DNA of 64,000 nt from an uncultured Acetatifactor sp. (GCA_910586775.1 CAJUJN010000013.1:1-64000), one strand, 5' to 3'; positions 27,009 to 36,863 are shown, numbered from the stretch's first letter. The notes: a model not told the origin generated them from the letters alone. Program-made: numbers and translations.

Positions 27009-28022
27009 TTATCCATACAGCACAGAATCCCTGTAAACAATCAGCGGCTCAATAAAAGTCTTCTCGTAAGGCGCGTCCTCATGCTCCATGCGATACATAA
27101 TCTGCATTGCCAGACGCTTGCCGATGAACTCCGTCCTGACATCTGCTGTGGTAATCATTCTCACCACATCGTACTCATTCCGGCCATCATACCCCGTCAC
27201 CACAATTCCCTCCGGAATCCGCTCCTGATGCTCGGAAAAATAAAGCTGCAATATATGCGCAATATAATCACTGACACAGATAAAAGCCTCCGGAAGCTCC
27301 TCCAACGAGTCAAGAAACCTGGTTATTTCCTTACTATATGAAAAAATACCAATCTTATGCGTAAGACAGAATTTTTCCGCTACCGGAAGACTATACTCCT
27401 CCATACACTGGAGATACCCCCCGTATCTGTCCTGATTTGTCTGGGCATAATGAATATCCCCTATAAACCCTATCTTCTCCAACCCCTTATCTATCACTGA
27501 ACGGGTGATGTCATAGACTGCGTTATGCCCTTCCAGCAGTATCAAATCCCCTTTCAGCTCCCTTATATCCATCTGAGGCACCGTATCGAGAAAGACCTTT
27601 GGGATATTCAGCTGATTAATCTCCCTGACAATCTTCTCGTCATACAAATTCAAAACAATGGCTCCCTGCACTGTGCCGTTTGTCAGCACAGCAGGCATTT
27701 TAAACTTACTGGAATAACCGGATGGCATATAAGTGTACACCAGATTAATATTGTGGAGAGACAGTTCCTGGGCCATTCTATGAATAATATTCGTCCAAAA
27801 TGAAGACGAATTCGGTCTGGACACAATCAGAGATATATTCTTCTCCGGAACCATCTGTTCCAATTCCACAATCCCTTTCGTGTACCCCATTTCTTTGGCT
27901 TTATTCAGCACTCTCTCCCGAAGCGCTGAGGATACATTTGAATAATTATTAAATACTTTCCATACGGTTACCCGTGAAACACCCAATTCATCCGCAATGT
28001 CCTGCATTGTTACTTTATTCAT
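27009..28022 (-). CDS. LacI-family transcriptional regulator
   Basis: 337 residues. ATG 28022 has GAGAGG just upstream; an ATG at 28085 without a site would add 21 residues. The N-terminus MNKVTMQDIADELGVSRVTV is the LacI helix-turn-helix, then VFNNYSNVSSALRERV for the hinge helix. The remaining ~270 residues are a periplasmic-binding-protein-type effector domain. It lies 284 bp upstream of nagB on the same strand and probably controls the amino-sugar genes. The effector is unknown. Confidence 0.9.
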   Translation of the reverse strand: MNKVTMQDIADELGVSRVTVWKVFNNYSNVSSALRERVLNKAKEMGYTKGIVELEQMVPEKNISLIVSRPNSSSFWTNIIHRMAQELSLHNINLVYTYMPSGYSSKFKMPAVLTNGTVQGAIVLNLYDEKIVREINQLNIPKVFLDTVPQMDIRELKGDLILLEGHNAVYDITRSVIDKGLEKIGFIGDIHYAQTNQDRYGGYLQCMEEYSLPVAEKFCLTHKIGIFSYSKEITRFLDSLEELPEAFICVSDYIAHILQLYFSEHQERIPEGIVVTGYDGRNEYDVVRMITTADVRTEFIGKRLAMQIMYRMEHEDAPYEKTFIEPLIVYRDSVLYG

Positions 28023-28103
28023 GATTTCCTCTCTTTTGTTGACCCGCAATCCTCGCATCAGCAGCTGTTTCGCAGAATCCATCATAAATTTTTAAGCATT
28101 TTC

Positions 28104-28132
28104 ATTTTAACATATTTAACATTTAATTGCAA
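28104..28132 (-). promoter_or_regulatory. Promoter of the LacI-family gene
   Basis: On the minus strand TTGCAA (28132-28127) and TAAAAT (28109-28104), spacer 17 bp. The spacer contains repeated GTTAAAT steps. Confidence 0.55.
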
Positions 28133-28186
28133 TATTTTCCACGAACAATGCGTTTCTTCAGGCATTTCTTTCAGCTTTTTTTCACG

Positions 28187-28218
28187 TAAAAAAGCCGGAC
28201 ACCATCCGTCCGGCTTTT
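28187..28218 (-). terminator. Rho-independent terminator of the chemoreceptor gene
   Basis: AAAAGCCGGAC and GTCCGGCTTTT form an 11-bp stem with a 7-nt loop. The minus strand continues into a T run. It is 16 bp after the chemoreceptor stop. Confidence 0.85.
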
Positions 28219-28234
28219 CGTAATGAATCCTGTC

Positions 28235-29977
28235 TTATAAATTAATCTGATTCGGAGCAGCCCATCCGCTGTTCGCATTGGTGTTAACAGCAGCCTGCGC
28301 ATATTCCTCGCGAAGAATGAATTTCGCCACAAGAGACTTCAACATGGCAGCCTGTTCTGAAAGTTCCTGGCTGGCGGCAGCACTTTCCTCTGCCGTAGCT
28401 GAGTTCGTCTGTACCACGCTGGAAATCTGATCCACGCCCAAAGTAACCTGTTCAATCGCACCCGACTGCTCTTCGGCGGCATTCGCAATAGCATCTACCT
28501 TGCCTGAAGCAGAACGTACTTCCTCCACAACCTTCATCAGGGACTCAGCGGTAGAGTTTGCAATTTTTGTTCCACGGGCCACTGCGTCAATGGAACTCTC
28601 AATCAGCTCAGCCGTATTCTTGGATGCCACGGAACTCTTGCTGGCCAGGCTGCGCACTTCCTCCGCAACCACGGCAAAGCCCTTGCCTGCTTCCCCTGCC
28701 CTGGCGGCCTCAACAGCGGCATTCAGAGCCAATATGTTCGTCTGGAAAGCAATGTCTTCAATTGTCTTGATAATCTTTCCGATTTCATTTGATGTACGGG
28801 TAATTTCTTCCATAGCCGCCATCATATCCCTCATCTGGGTATTACATTCATCTACCTCGTCTCCTGCGGTGTTGGCCTGATGCCTTGCTTCCATTGCATT
28901 ATCTGCGGTATCCTTCACCTGATGCGAGATATTGGTAATGGTAGCAGCCAGCTCCTCTACGGAAGCAGCCTGCTCTGTTGCACCCTGTGCAAGCGCCTGT
29001 GCGCCGTTGGATACCTGTCCGGAGCCTGATGAAACCTGATCTGCACTCTGATTAATCTGTCCCAGCGTCATGCTCAGGTCACGGTTCAGCTTACGGATAG
29101 ACAGCAGCAGCCCCTGGAACTCTCCCACATAGCGATCCTCCGCTTTGGTACGCACATCAAAATTACCATTCGCCATCTCGCTCAAAAGTCTGGATGCATC
29201 AGATATAACATCCCCCAGAATCGAAGTCATATTCTTAAATGCCTTTGCCAGTCTGCCCATCTCATCTTTGGACTCATATGTAACCTTAATGTCAAAGTCA
29301 CCGCCCACAATTTGTTCTGCAGACTTTTCAAGCTCACGGAGAGGACGTGTTATGGATCTGGTGAGATAAGTGGAAAGAATCAGTGTGATAACCAACGCCC
29401 CGCCTGCCATACCCAACTGCACTATAACGAGCATTTCCTGCATGGAAACAGTATTCTCATAATCGGTTTCCGCATTCTGCTCAGCTACATTGCTGATCTG
29501 AATCAGATTATTCACGGCTTCCTCTACCAACGGCTGGTATTCATCAAGAAGCATATCCTGGGCGGCAGCCATATCCGTACCGGCAATCTCAATTACCTGA
29601 TTCTGCATCTCCACGGCCTCTGTAATATTCGCGGAAAACGCATCAAGCAACGCAGAATCACCCGTAAAGTTCGAGAACAGCCAGTTCCCGTTTTCCTGAA
29701 GAAGCGCAAGCTCCTTATCCATATCGCTCATGTAAGTCTCTCTCTTGTCCTGCTCCTCCTCCATCGTATAGAAGCTGAGATCCTTCACAATGATCTGGAG
29801 TCCGCGGCGCATGCTCATGACCTTGTTGGTAATCTGGTACCCCACATTATAAAAATCCGAGTACTTCTTTGCGTTCTCCTGTAATCCTGCAATTGCAATT
29901 GCCACCGTCCCAATGAACAACAGAATGATCAGCATGAACGTAATCAACAGTTTCTTCCCTATCCTGAGATTCTTCAT
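28235..29977 (-). CDS. Methyl-accepting chemotaxis protein
   Basis: 580 residues. ATG 29977 has AAGGAGG upstream. Membrane helix 1 is at about residues 8-30 and helix 2 at about 190-213. They bracket a helical-bundle sensor of about 155 residues with no Cache motif. A HAMP domain (about 210-265, RSITRPLRELEKSAEQIVGG) and a signalling domain follow, with the conserved tip (IEDIAFQTNILALNAAVEAA). It would steer swimming towards or away from an unknown ligand through CheA/CheW. Its position between amino-sugar and GH123-like genes suggests, without proving, a sugar-related ligand. Confidence 0.92.
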   Translation of the reverse strand: MKNLRIGKKLLITFMLIILLFIGTVAIAIAGLQENAKKYSDFYNVGYQITNKVMSMRRGLQIIVKDLSFYTMEEEQDKRETYMSDMDKELALLQENGNWLFSNFTGDSALLDAFSANITEAVEMQNQVIEIAGTDMAAAQDMLLDEYQPLVEEAVNNLIQISNVAEQNAETDYENTVSMQEMLVIVQLGMAGGALVITLILSTYLTRSITRPLRELEKSAEQIVGGDFDIKVTYESKDEMGRLAKAFKNMTSILGDVISDASRLLSEMANGNFDVRTKAEDRYVGEFQGLLLSIRKLNRDLSMTLGQINQSADQVSSGSGQVSNGAQALAQGATEQAASVEELAATITNISHQVKDTADNAMEARHQANTAGDEVDECNTQMRDMMAAMEEITRTSNEIGKIIKTIEDIAFQTNILALNAAVEAARAGEAGKGFAVVAEEVRSLASKSSVASKNTAELIESSIDAVARGTKIANSTAESLMKVVEEVRSASGKVDAIANAAEEQSGAIEQVTLGVDQISSVVQTNSATAEESAAASQELSEQAAMLKSLVAKFILREEYAQAAVNTNANSGWAAPNQINL

Positions 29978-30280
29978 TTCTTCCTCCTTTACACCCCTCC
30001 AAACAGCAGCATCCTGCCGTTTTGCCGCCACGTCCCCGGTATTAAATGACAAGCTGTTCACGAGTTGCTAAGATTATAATGCTATATGTAGATTATAATA
30101 GATTATTGTCAATCTGTCTACTAAAATCCTGAATCCTTACATAATAAAATCTTCCAACGTAAAAGCCTTCAACTTTTCCGTAAAACCTTAAAATTCATAC
30201 ATGTTGTCCTTATTATACAATTACATTGACAAATGTTTTCGGATCCAGGTATATTTTACCTTTTTCAGCTCTGCAGAAAT

Positions 30281-31978
30281 TCATTCAGAAGCCCATGCTC
30301 CCTCTGCAAGCAGAGCATTTACTTTCTCCCTCAGGTTCAGTATAAATTCATTCCCTTTCGGGTACTGCCTGAACGAAAGCTCCATGCCGGCCTCCTGTCT
30401 GATCAGCTCCATGACCTTATCCCTTCCCATGCGGGATTCCAGGGCATACAGAGCACGGTAATCATTGATTGCCTCATTCTGTACCATCAGACGAATAGAT
30501 TCTTCTGGAATACCGTTTTTCCCCGGATACACCAGGAAAGGATCTCCTGCCGGGAAACCGCCGTCCGCATCCACTGTCTCGTAAGGATTAATCTTCTTCC
30601 TGGACAGAATGCTGTTGTAAAAATTGAAGCCCCAGTGCAGAAAACCGTCTATCTTCAGCCAGTATAATAGTATTCCATATATTCTGTTTCTCCAGGAAGG
30701 CATGCTGATAAACCGGTTTGGTACTTCCACCGTCTGTGCGCAGCAATAATAACTCCATAAAACAGACGGCCGATTCTTCAAAAACAGCTCAATATGGTTG
30801 GTCGCGCACACCGGAATATCCACCAGCCCTTTTGCATAGTATTCATAGTCGCTGACGGCTTCGATAAGCATGCAACCGTCCAGAAGATGCCGCACTGCCC
30901 CCTGAGCCGTCTGATACTGCTCGGATTCCAGATTGGGTTCATCCGATATGTGGAAATAAGTATGTTCCAACAGCCCGCGCCCTTCCAGGTATTCCTTCAA
31001 AGCGGGAATCAACTCTCCCAGAAATCTCAGATACTCAGGGTCATTAGACGGAGTATCCCACCCAAAAATGCGCCTGCACTCTCCGTCTGTCCATGCAACC
31101 ACCTTCGGAGCCGCAGTGGCACCCCATTGGGTAAACAGGTGACTGATTTCAAAACGGACAATTCCCTCTTCCAGGCAGATATCCAGAAACCGTCCCAGAT
31201 TGGAAAAATCAAAACGATATTCACTCCTCTCCAGTTCCACCTTCACCAACTGAATCGTAGTCCGTTCCAGTCCCACTTCCGTATCCAACGGCGGCGTTAT
31301 GACAGGGGTATATATCATATTTCCCCCTCTTTTTACATAGACCTGAATAAAATTCCGGAAAATCCGCCAGAATTCTTCCGAAAACGCATCCACTCCGTAG
31401 TAATCCACAATTCCGTCGCAATGGAACCACTCCGTGTGGAGAATAGGCAGGGGAGGAAGCACCTCCTCAATCACCCTGATTTCCACGCTGCATACGGCAG
31501 CTGCTTCTTCTCCCTTCGATGTAAAGCAAATCTCAATCCTGTATAAACCGGGTTTCTGTCCTTTTTCGGGACATACATCCACCCAAAGGCTCTGCCATTC
31601 GCTTCTCACCGGAATCTGCCCCTCCACGTCCCGCAGCAAATCCGGCGCCATCCGGGCATCGTAAAACAGATAATCGTCGTCAAAAGATTCCGGATTACAG
31701 GAATAACGGCACATAACAGTCAGAACCCGGCGAATTCGAACCTCAAGACTCTCTTCCTGTGTCAATATCCCATTCTCTCCAGCAGAGCCGCTTTCTCCAA
31801 CTAACGCTTTCCTCACTGAAATTCCGATGTCTGATCCGGTATCGCTGTCCCGAAATGCAACCTGAAAAGATACTGTCTCTCCACGGCATACAGTCAGGGG
31901 GATACCCTCCTTTAACGGGGTCAGCGCCTTCTCTAAGCCTATCTTTTCCAGAGAGCTTACCACCATCGTCTCCATCAT
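30281..31978 (-). CDS. DUF4091 / GH123-like protein, cytoplasmic
   Basis: 565 residues without signal peptide. An N-terminal beta-sandwich (about 1-175) is followed by a TIM-barrel-type domain with TYFHISDEPN (Asp346-Glu347). GH123 beta-N-acetylgalactosaminidases use an Asp-Glu pair for substrate-assisted catalysis, and DUF4091 is their C-terminal region. The C-terminal MVQNEAINDYRALYALE segment is characteristic of DUF4091. An intracellular N-acetylgalactosaminidase role is plausible and fits the amino-sugar theme, but it is inferred. Confidence 0.75.
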   Translation of the reverse strand: MMETMVVSSLEKIGLEKALTPLKEGIPLTVCRGETVSFQVAFRDSDTGSDIGISVRKALVGESGSAGENGILTQEESLEVRIRRVLTVMCRYSCNPESFDDDYLFYDARMAPDLLRDVEGQIPVRSEWQSLWVDVCPEKGQKPGLYRIEICFTSKGEEAAAVCSVEIRVIEEVLPPLPILHTEWFHCDGIVDYYGVDAFSEEFWRIFRNFIQVYVKRGGNMIYTPVITPPLDTEVGLERTTIQLVKVELERSEYRFDFSNLGRFLDICLEEGIVRFEISHLFTQWGATAAPKVVAWTDGECRRIFGWDTPSNDPEYLRFLGELIPALKEYLEGRGLLEHTYFHISDEPNLESEQYQTAQGAVRHLLDGCMLIEAVSDYEYYAKGLVDIPVCATNHIELFLKNRPSVLWSYYCCAQTVEVPNRFISMPSWRNRIYGILLYWLKIDGFLHWGFNFYNSILSRKKINPYETVDADGGFPAGDPFLVYPGKNGIPEESIRLMVQNEAINDYRALYALESRMGRDKVMELIRQEAGMELSFRQYPKGNEFILNLREKVNALLAEGAWASE

Positions 31979-32151
31979 ATATAATCACCATGCCTTTCCA
32001 TCATCCTCAACTACGCATCCGGCAAGCCGGACTTTCCGCTAGGCTGCCTTCATAAAATCTATAATTCCCCTGCTTATAAATATACACAGTCTTTCACTTT
32101 GTTTAGACCCTGTGATTCAGCAATATCTGCAGTGGAAAGCCTCAACATATC

Positions 32152-35100
32152 TCACTCCAGAATCCGCAGAAGCATATCCGCCATACCCACATTATAACCT
32201 GAATCGGAGAAAATGCAATTCTTTCCGTTTTCCATAATCGCAGCCAGCGGCAATTTACCCGGATTTCTTCCCACCTGCCTGGAAAGATTCGCATAAGGCT
32301 CGCCGAAATCATGGAAAAGAATCTCTGCCCACGGCAGAAAACCGCGTGTTTTCAGTAAAGTCTGGTCCTGGACATAATTCTCTCCCTTTCGAAGCACAAA
32401 ATAAATCGGGGAAGTCAGTTTTTGAAACAATTCATGCTTTTCACATATTTCATTCAAAACATGCTCAGTAGGCTCTCTGGTCAGCTCCAACCACAGCACA
32501 AGCGCCCTCTTTCCTTCACTTAATGCGGAAAGCATCACCTCTTTCCCCTCCGCCGTATGTAAAGCAAAATCCTCTACCTGTGTCCTGCTCAGAAGCGCTT
32601 CCTCGAAAATCTCACATATCTGAAGCGCAATCCGCTTCTCTTCCCCTTCCGGTAAGTCAAAATCCTGTATCTTTACGAACTGATTTCCATTTGGAAGACG
32701 ATTCGTAGTCACAAGGCGGTATCTGCCACTCTCCAGTTCCAGACGGCGCTCAGCCTTTTCGTCAGCTGCCTCATTCGATTCTCGCATTACTTCGGACTCT
32801 GTACCCTGTTCTGCTCTCCGTTCCATTCCCGACTCAGACTCCTTCTCCTGTTCTGCTGCGGACTCAGGCTTTTTTCGCTCCGGCCTGATGAACAATGGCA
32901 TAAAACGCCCGTTCTCAAACCTGGACAGAGAATAATGCTTCCAGTCTTCCAGCTTCAGAGTTTCTCCGCTTTCCAGAATAAGGACCCCCTGATGTCCTGC
33001 CTTCTTTGCATTCAGCGGAACAAATCTTCCATCCATATAGTATTCCAGGTTTTTATCCATGGGCCGCATTCTGGCGGGTATCCCCAGCGCACGGTATATC
33101 TGAATACACAGGACTGCTCTGGAAATTTCATTTCCTATCCCACCGGTCAGGCATCCTACAGGTCCGGTTATCAGATTCGCATATTCCTGTTCCGGCATGG
33201 AAATCAGAAGGCTGTCCAACTTCTCCAGCAGACATTTGGGCTCTTCCCGAATTTCTTCTTTCTCCGCCTCACTGAACATACCCTGCAGCACTTTACGACA
33301 GGCTCTCGGAAACTCAAACATGGCACAGGGATTCAACAGGTCAGCAAAGAATACCTCCTGAGAAAACTCACCGGCATAAGGGGAAGCACATACACTGCAC
33401 TCTGCCAGAACCTCCGCCCTGATATCCCACAGGTCATTGGGGTGCAGCGTCTTCAATGCCTTCACCTTCCAATGCTCCTGACCATACCGCCGCTCAAGCT
33501 CCGGCACCTGTGCTGTGAAATCCCACTCCAGAAACCGGACTATCTCGCCCATATTCCCCCTGGCCTGATGCAGAATTTCATCTACTACACTTCTGTCTTC
33601 TTCCGTAAAACGCATCAGTACACGTTCTGCGTCTTCCTTCCTGTAGAAAGCCTCAATCCTCCGCTGCCTGCTTCCGGCAGCTTTCTCCAGTGCCGCCTTC
33701 TCTGCCGCTGCTTCCTCCTCTGTCATCCTTTCATCCTGAAGCACACCTTTGGGCGCGTGGAAGTCCATATCCCGCCATTGATTCAGTTCCGGTATCTCTT
33801 TTCTCAGAATAACAGTACATTCTGCTCTCAAACCGGCTTGCGGCGTTTCCATTTCCGGAATACCGGTGCATTCTGATTCGGTTATGAGCACATTATATTC
33901 AGGCTTATCACTCTGACTTTCCTTACCGCCATTTTCTTCCTGTTCCAAAGCCACAATACAACCAGATTTCTCTGTCTCATCAGCCTTTTCTCCATACAGA
34001 TTCTTCTGCTCTGTAATTCCTTCCAGTGAGACATGCGTCTCCCCATAACAGCCGTCTGCGTACGCGCATACCAGGAAGTCGCCGTAACCTGTCTCAATTC
34101 TTACTTTGCCATAGTCCGGGCTATTCTCTTCTTTACCGGTATAAAGGAATGCCACACTGTTGAATCTGGCATAATTCAGCACTGCAAAATCCACTCTCGC
34201 CCCGGGAACCGGATTTCCCGCTTCATCAATTACTTTTACCACAAGTTCCGCCGTTTTGGCATACAGTCCCAGATGATTCACACTGGCAGCCATATCAGGA
34301 CGCCCTACTACCTGCTCTTCCGGACTATCTTTTCCGAACCATCTGGATTCTATCATCATTGCGCGGGAAGCAGGTCCCTCAAACCATCCCTTATCCAGAA
34401 TCTTTTCCGGTTCACACCCTCCCAGAAAATGCCATTCTCCGTCACACCATGCCTCCACCCAGGCATGATTGTCATCACAGTGAACCCACCAGGGCGCTGC
34501 CACCTCCCTCGCCGGTATTCCGATGCTCCGCAGCGCAGTCACTACAAAAGGAGCTTCCTCCCCGCAGCGCCCGGCGGCCGTACCGTACATGGTCAATGGA
34601 TTCTGAGTCCGCATAAAAGTCGTCTGGTAAGTAGCTTTCTCGGCACACCAGTAATTCGTCTCCACGGCGGCTTCATACATGCTTTTACCTGCAGTTCGCT
34701 CTCTTAACCGATTATAGAAAAATTTCCTTGTATCTGCAATATCCTCATTATGTACCCTGTGATGGAGTACATAATTGGCAAATAGCTTCTCCGGCACTTT
34801 CCCCGCAAAAGCTCCTTCATTCCAGAGAAAAACTGCGTGTTTCGCATATGCCAGATACACCGTAACCGGATAATTCAGCAAATCGCTCATCGGCATGGCA
34901 CTGTAAAGAAACTTCAGAGCCTCCGCCTCATCCTGTGTACACTGCTCCAACCTGGATGATATTTCTTCTATTTTACGCTCCAGAAGCATCCGGCTGACAT
35001 GATACAGGTTCCCTGCCGTTTCCGCTGCCTTTGCTTCTTCCGCCTTCACTCCCGTTTTTTCCGCTGCCTTTGTTTCTTCCGCCTTTGTTCCCGTTTTTTC

Positions 35101-35286
35101 CTCTGCCTTTGTTTCTTCCGCCTTCGTCCCCGTTTTTTCCTCTGCCTTCGTTTCTTCCGCCTTCGTCCCCGTTTTTTCCGCTGCCTTTGTTTCTTTCTCC
35201 TTTAACTCTGCCACCCGGCTCTTCAGAAGAACCATTTGATTATCAAAGTATTTTCTGATTTCACCATTATACGCTTCCGAAAACAT
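32152..35286 (-). CDS. Transglutaminase-fold protein with duplicated core and thioredoxin-like tail
   Basis: 1044 residues, no signal peptide. A charged N-terminal coil contains four 13-residue repeats (residues 32-83). A transglutaminase core has AAGRCGEEAP (Cys241), DDNHAWVEAW (His274) and LGGCEPE. A second, degenerate core lies near residues 660-760 (GGIGNEISRAVLCIQIYRAL), lacking the Cys. The C-terminal ~140 residues (VEDFALHTAEGKEV onward) have the outline of a thioredoxin/AhpC fold without a CxxC. The GRCGE/HAWVE/GCE pattern recalls peptide:N-glycanase, although the third triad residue (Asp) is Gly here. A paralogue is at 55069-58194. Function unknown. Confidence 0.7.
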   Translation of the reverse strand: MFSEAYNGEIRKYFDNQMVLLKSRVAELKEKETKAAEKTGTKAEETKAEEKTGTKAEETKAEEKTGTKAEETKAAEKTGVKAEEAKAAETAGNLYHVSRMLLERKIEEISSRLEQCTQDEAEALKFLYSAMPMSDLLNYPVTVYLAYAKHAVFLWNEGAFAGKVPEKLFANYVLHHRVHNEDIADTRKFFYNRLRERTAGKSMYEAAVETNYWCAEKATYQTTFMRTQNPLTMYGTAAGRCGEEAPFVVTALRSIGIPAREVAAPWWVHCDDNHAWVEAWCDGEWHFLGGCEPEKILDKGWFEGPASRAMMIESRWFGKDSPEEQVVGRPDMAASVNHLGLYAKTAELVVKVIDEAGNPVPGARVDFAVLNYARFNSVAFLYTGKEENSPDYGKVRIETGYGDFLVCAYADGCYGETHVSLEGITEQKNLYGEKADETEKSGCIVALEQEENGGKESQSDKPEYNVLITESECTGIPEMETPQAGLRAECTVILRKEIPELNQWRDMDFHAPKGVLQDERMTEEEAAAEKAALEKAAGSRQRRIEAFYRKEDAERVLMRFTEEDRSVVDEILHQARGNMGEIVRFLEWDFTAQVPELERRYGQEHWKVKALKTLHPNDLWDIRAEVLAECSVCASPYAGEFSQEVFFADLLNPCAMFEFPRACRKVLQGMFSEAEKEEIREEPKCLLEKLDSLLISMPEQEYANLITGPVGCLTGGIGNEISRAVLCIQIYRALGIPARMRPMDKNLEYYMDGRFVPLNAKKAGHQGVLILESGETLKLEDWKHYSLSRFENGRFMPLFIRPERKKPESAAEQEKESESGMERRAEQGTESEVMRESNEAADEKAERRLELESGRYRLVTTNRLPNGNQFVKIQDFDLPEGEEKRIALQICEIFEEALLSRTQVEDFALHTAEGKEVMLSALSEGKRALVLWLELTREPTEHVLNEICEKHELFQKLTSPIYFVLRKGENYVQDQTLLKTRGFLPWAEILFHDFGEPYANLSRQVGRNPGKLPLAAIMENGKNCIFSDSGYNVGMADMLLRILE
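35038..35193. repeat. Four tandem 39-bp units in the transglutaminase-fold gene
   Basis: Each unit encodes a 13-residue ETKAxEKTGTKAE-type peptide, with a decayed fifth unit (EAKAAETAGN) following. Lys/Glu spacing suggests an extended charged helix. The paralogue at 58194 lacks this segment, so it was inserted or expanded after duplication. Confidence 0.9.
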
Positions 35287-35410
35287 ATCCCTTCTTTTTC
35301 AAACCTCTCTTTTCTTAATTTTCTTTGTATACTCAAGACCGCATAATTTGCAAAAAAATAAAACCAAAAACCGTTTTTGTGCTTGACTTTTCCATACCTT
35401 TTACTGATTA

Positions 35411-35439
35411 ATTATATATAGTTAGCCCAGTAAATACAA
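35411..35439 (-). promoter_or_regulatory. Promoter of the transglutaminase-fold gene
   Basis: On the minus strand TTGTAT (35439-35434) and TATAAT (35416-35411), spacer 17 bp. The leader is about 120 nt. Confidence 0.6.
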
Positions 35440-35459
35440 GCAGTTTCTTATGAACCTGC

Positions 35460-35615
35460 AATTAGTCTTTTGCCAAAATCATGTAATATTTTACTTATTG
35501 CTTATACAATTCTATAACGAATTGACGCAATAAGCGGCATATTTTATCCTAAATAGCCTGCATTATAGAGGTTGACTTCTGATGAATTTATACAAATTAA
35601 TGCAAAAGACTAATT
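35460..35615. repeat. MITE-like element with perfect 14-bp terminal inverted repeats
   Basis: AATTAGTCTTTTGC (35460-35473) and GCAAAAGACTAATT (35602-35615) are exact reverse complements. Inside are nested palindromes: CTTATTGC/GCAATAAG enclosing CAATTC/GAATTG. The size and AT-richness fit a non-autonomous miniature element. No clear target duplication was seen. Confidence 0.6.
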
Positions 35616-35655
35616 GAAGTTATTAACACCTGGAAAAATCCAGTTGTAAAAAATC

Positions 35656-35683
35656 TTGACAATGTTGGTAATCCTGTTATACT
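35656..35683 (+). promoter_or_regulatory. Promoter of the second Rpn-family gene
   Basis: TTGACA (35656-35661) and TATACT (35678-35683), spacer 16 bp, about 160 bp before the start. It lies just outside the MITE-like element. Confidence 0.65.
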
Positions 35684-35842
35684 ATATGCATAAAGCATAA
35701 TATTTCTTGAACACAATGATATGAATTTCAATCCATCTAATCTCATTCAGAAACTCTATGCTTTGACACCCTGATTACATTTGCAAGGCAGGAGTTTAAT
35801 GCATGATTGTACGTTATCCTTCTGCCTGGAAGGAGCGATTCT

Positions 35843-36769
35843 ATGAAAAAACTGGAAGACATGAACCTGGTGGACGATTTTCTGGCACACAGCCTGACAT
35901 CCCACAAAATCTATGGTGAGAAAGCATCCCGCTTCATTCTGGAATGTATCCTGCAGCGCAGAATACAGCATCTTACGATAATACCGCAGAAAGTCTGGTA
36001 TGGAGAAGAACCCGAAAGCCATGGTGTACGGTTGGACGTATACCTGGACGAGGAAAACGGGGAGATTTTCGACATGGAGCCAGACAATAACAGCGGAGCC
36101 GGGGACGTGGCTGTGCTGCCCCGCAGGGTACGATTCTATCATGCCAAAATAGATGCAGGAAACCTGACAGCCGGAGAAGATTACAGTACACTGCGGAATG
36201 TAGTGGTAATATTTATCACAACATACGATCCTTTCGGGTGGAGCCGGATGGTCTACACTATCAAAAACAGCTGTGTGGAAGAACCGTCCCTGCCCTACGA
36301 GGACGGAGCCAAAACCATATTTCTGTATACAAACGGTACAGAAGGAAATCCGCCGGAGGAACTGCGGCAACTCGCGCAGTATATGGAGCATTCCACAGCT
36401 GAAAATGCGAAGTCCGAGGGACTGGCCAGACTGCATGAGATGGTGATGGAAGTAAAAACAGACAGGGAAGTGGGGCTGGCATATATGAAAGCGTACGAAG
36501 CTGAAGAGCGTATCCGGAAGAAAGAAAGGGAAAAGGGCAGAATTGAAGGCTGGGCCGGAGGAAAGGCAGAGGGAAAGGCAGAAGACATTCTGGAGTTGTT
36601 AGAAGAAATCGGTACGATTCCAGATGAGCTCAGGAAGCAGATATACCAACAAAACAATCTGGAAATTCTGCGAAAATGGCTCAAGCTGGCGGCACATTCC
36701 AGAAGTATCGCGGAATTTGAAGAGTTTATCTCGGTCTCTGCAGAGAAAGAAGCTGAAAAAGGACTGTAG
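35843..36769 (+). CDS. Rpn-family / PD-(D/E)XK nuclease
   Basis: 308 residues. ATG 35843 has AAGGAG upstream; an ATG at 35807 lacks one. The core has HGVRLDVYLDEENGEIFDME: the Asp of LDVY and the Glu of DME occupy the positions of the PD-(D/E)XK catalytic pair. In relatives the Glu strand usually reads IEMQ, so DMEPD is a slight divergence. The C-terminal third is charged and helical with a GWAGGKAEGKAED repeat. Probable DNA nuclease promoting recombination. It is of a different subfamily from the protein at 6422. Confidence 0.75.
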   Translation: MKKLEDMNLVDDFLAHSLTSHKIYGEKASRFILECILQRRIQHLTIIPQKVWYGEEPESHGVRLDVYLDEENGEIFDMEPDNNSGAGDVAVLPRRVRFYHAKIDAGNLTAGEDYSTLRNVVVIFITTYDPFGWSRMVYTIKNSCVEEPSLPYEDGAKTIFLYTNGTEGNPPEELRQLAQYMEHSTAENAKSEGLARLHEMVMEVKTDREVGLAYMKAYEAEERIRKKEREKGRIEGWAGGKAEGKAEDILELLEEIGTIPDELRKQIYQQNNLEILRKWLKLAAHSRSIAEFEEFISVSAEKEAEKGL

Positions 36770-36778
36770 AAGAATCAA

Positions 36779-36812
36779 TGCCCGTTACCGGCCATCAAGC
36801 CAGCAACGGGCA
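36779..36812 (+). terminator. Hairpin after the Rpn-family gene
   Basis: TGCCCGTT (36779-36786) pairs with AACGGGCA (36805-36812), followed by TTTGG. Confidence 0.5.
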
Positions 36813-36863
36813 TTTGGTTAAATACCCCCTTTTCGGAACTGTTGTAAGTCATTTCCTCAGGAA

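Larger units (their letters stand above)
35287..35842. other. 556-bp AT-rich intergenic region
   Basis: It holds divergent promoters at 35411-35439 (minus) and 35656-35683 (plus) and a 156-bp inverted-repeat element between them. No gene was seen. Confidence 0.6.

Noticed and set aside
32935..33876. 313-codon plus-strand open frame
   Set aside because: Antisense shadow of the transglutaminase-fold gene, whose paralogue confirms the minus-strand reading.
35038..35193. Possible CRISPR-like array
   Set aside because: The 39-bp units are directly adjacent, in frame and without spacers; they are coding repeats.
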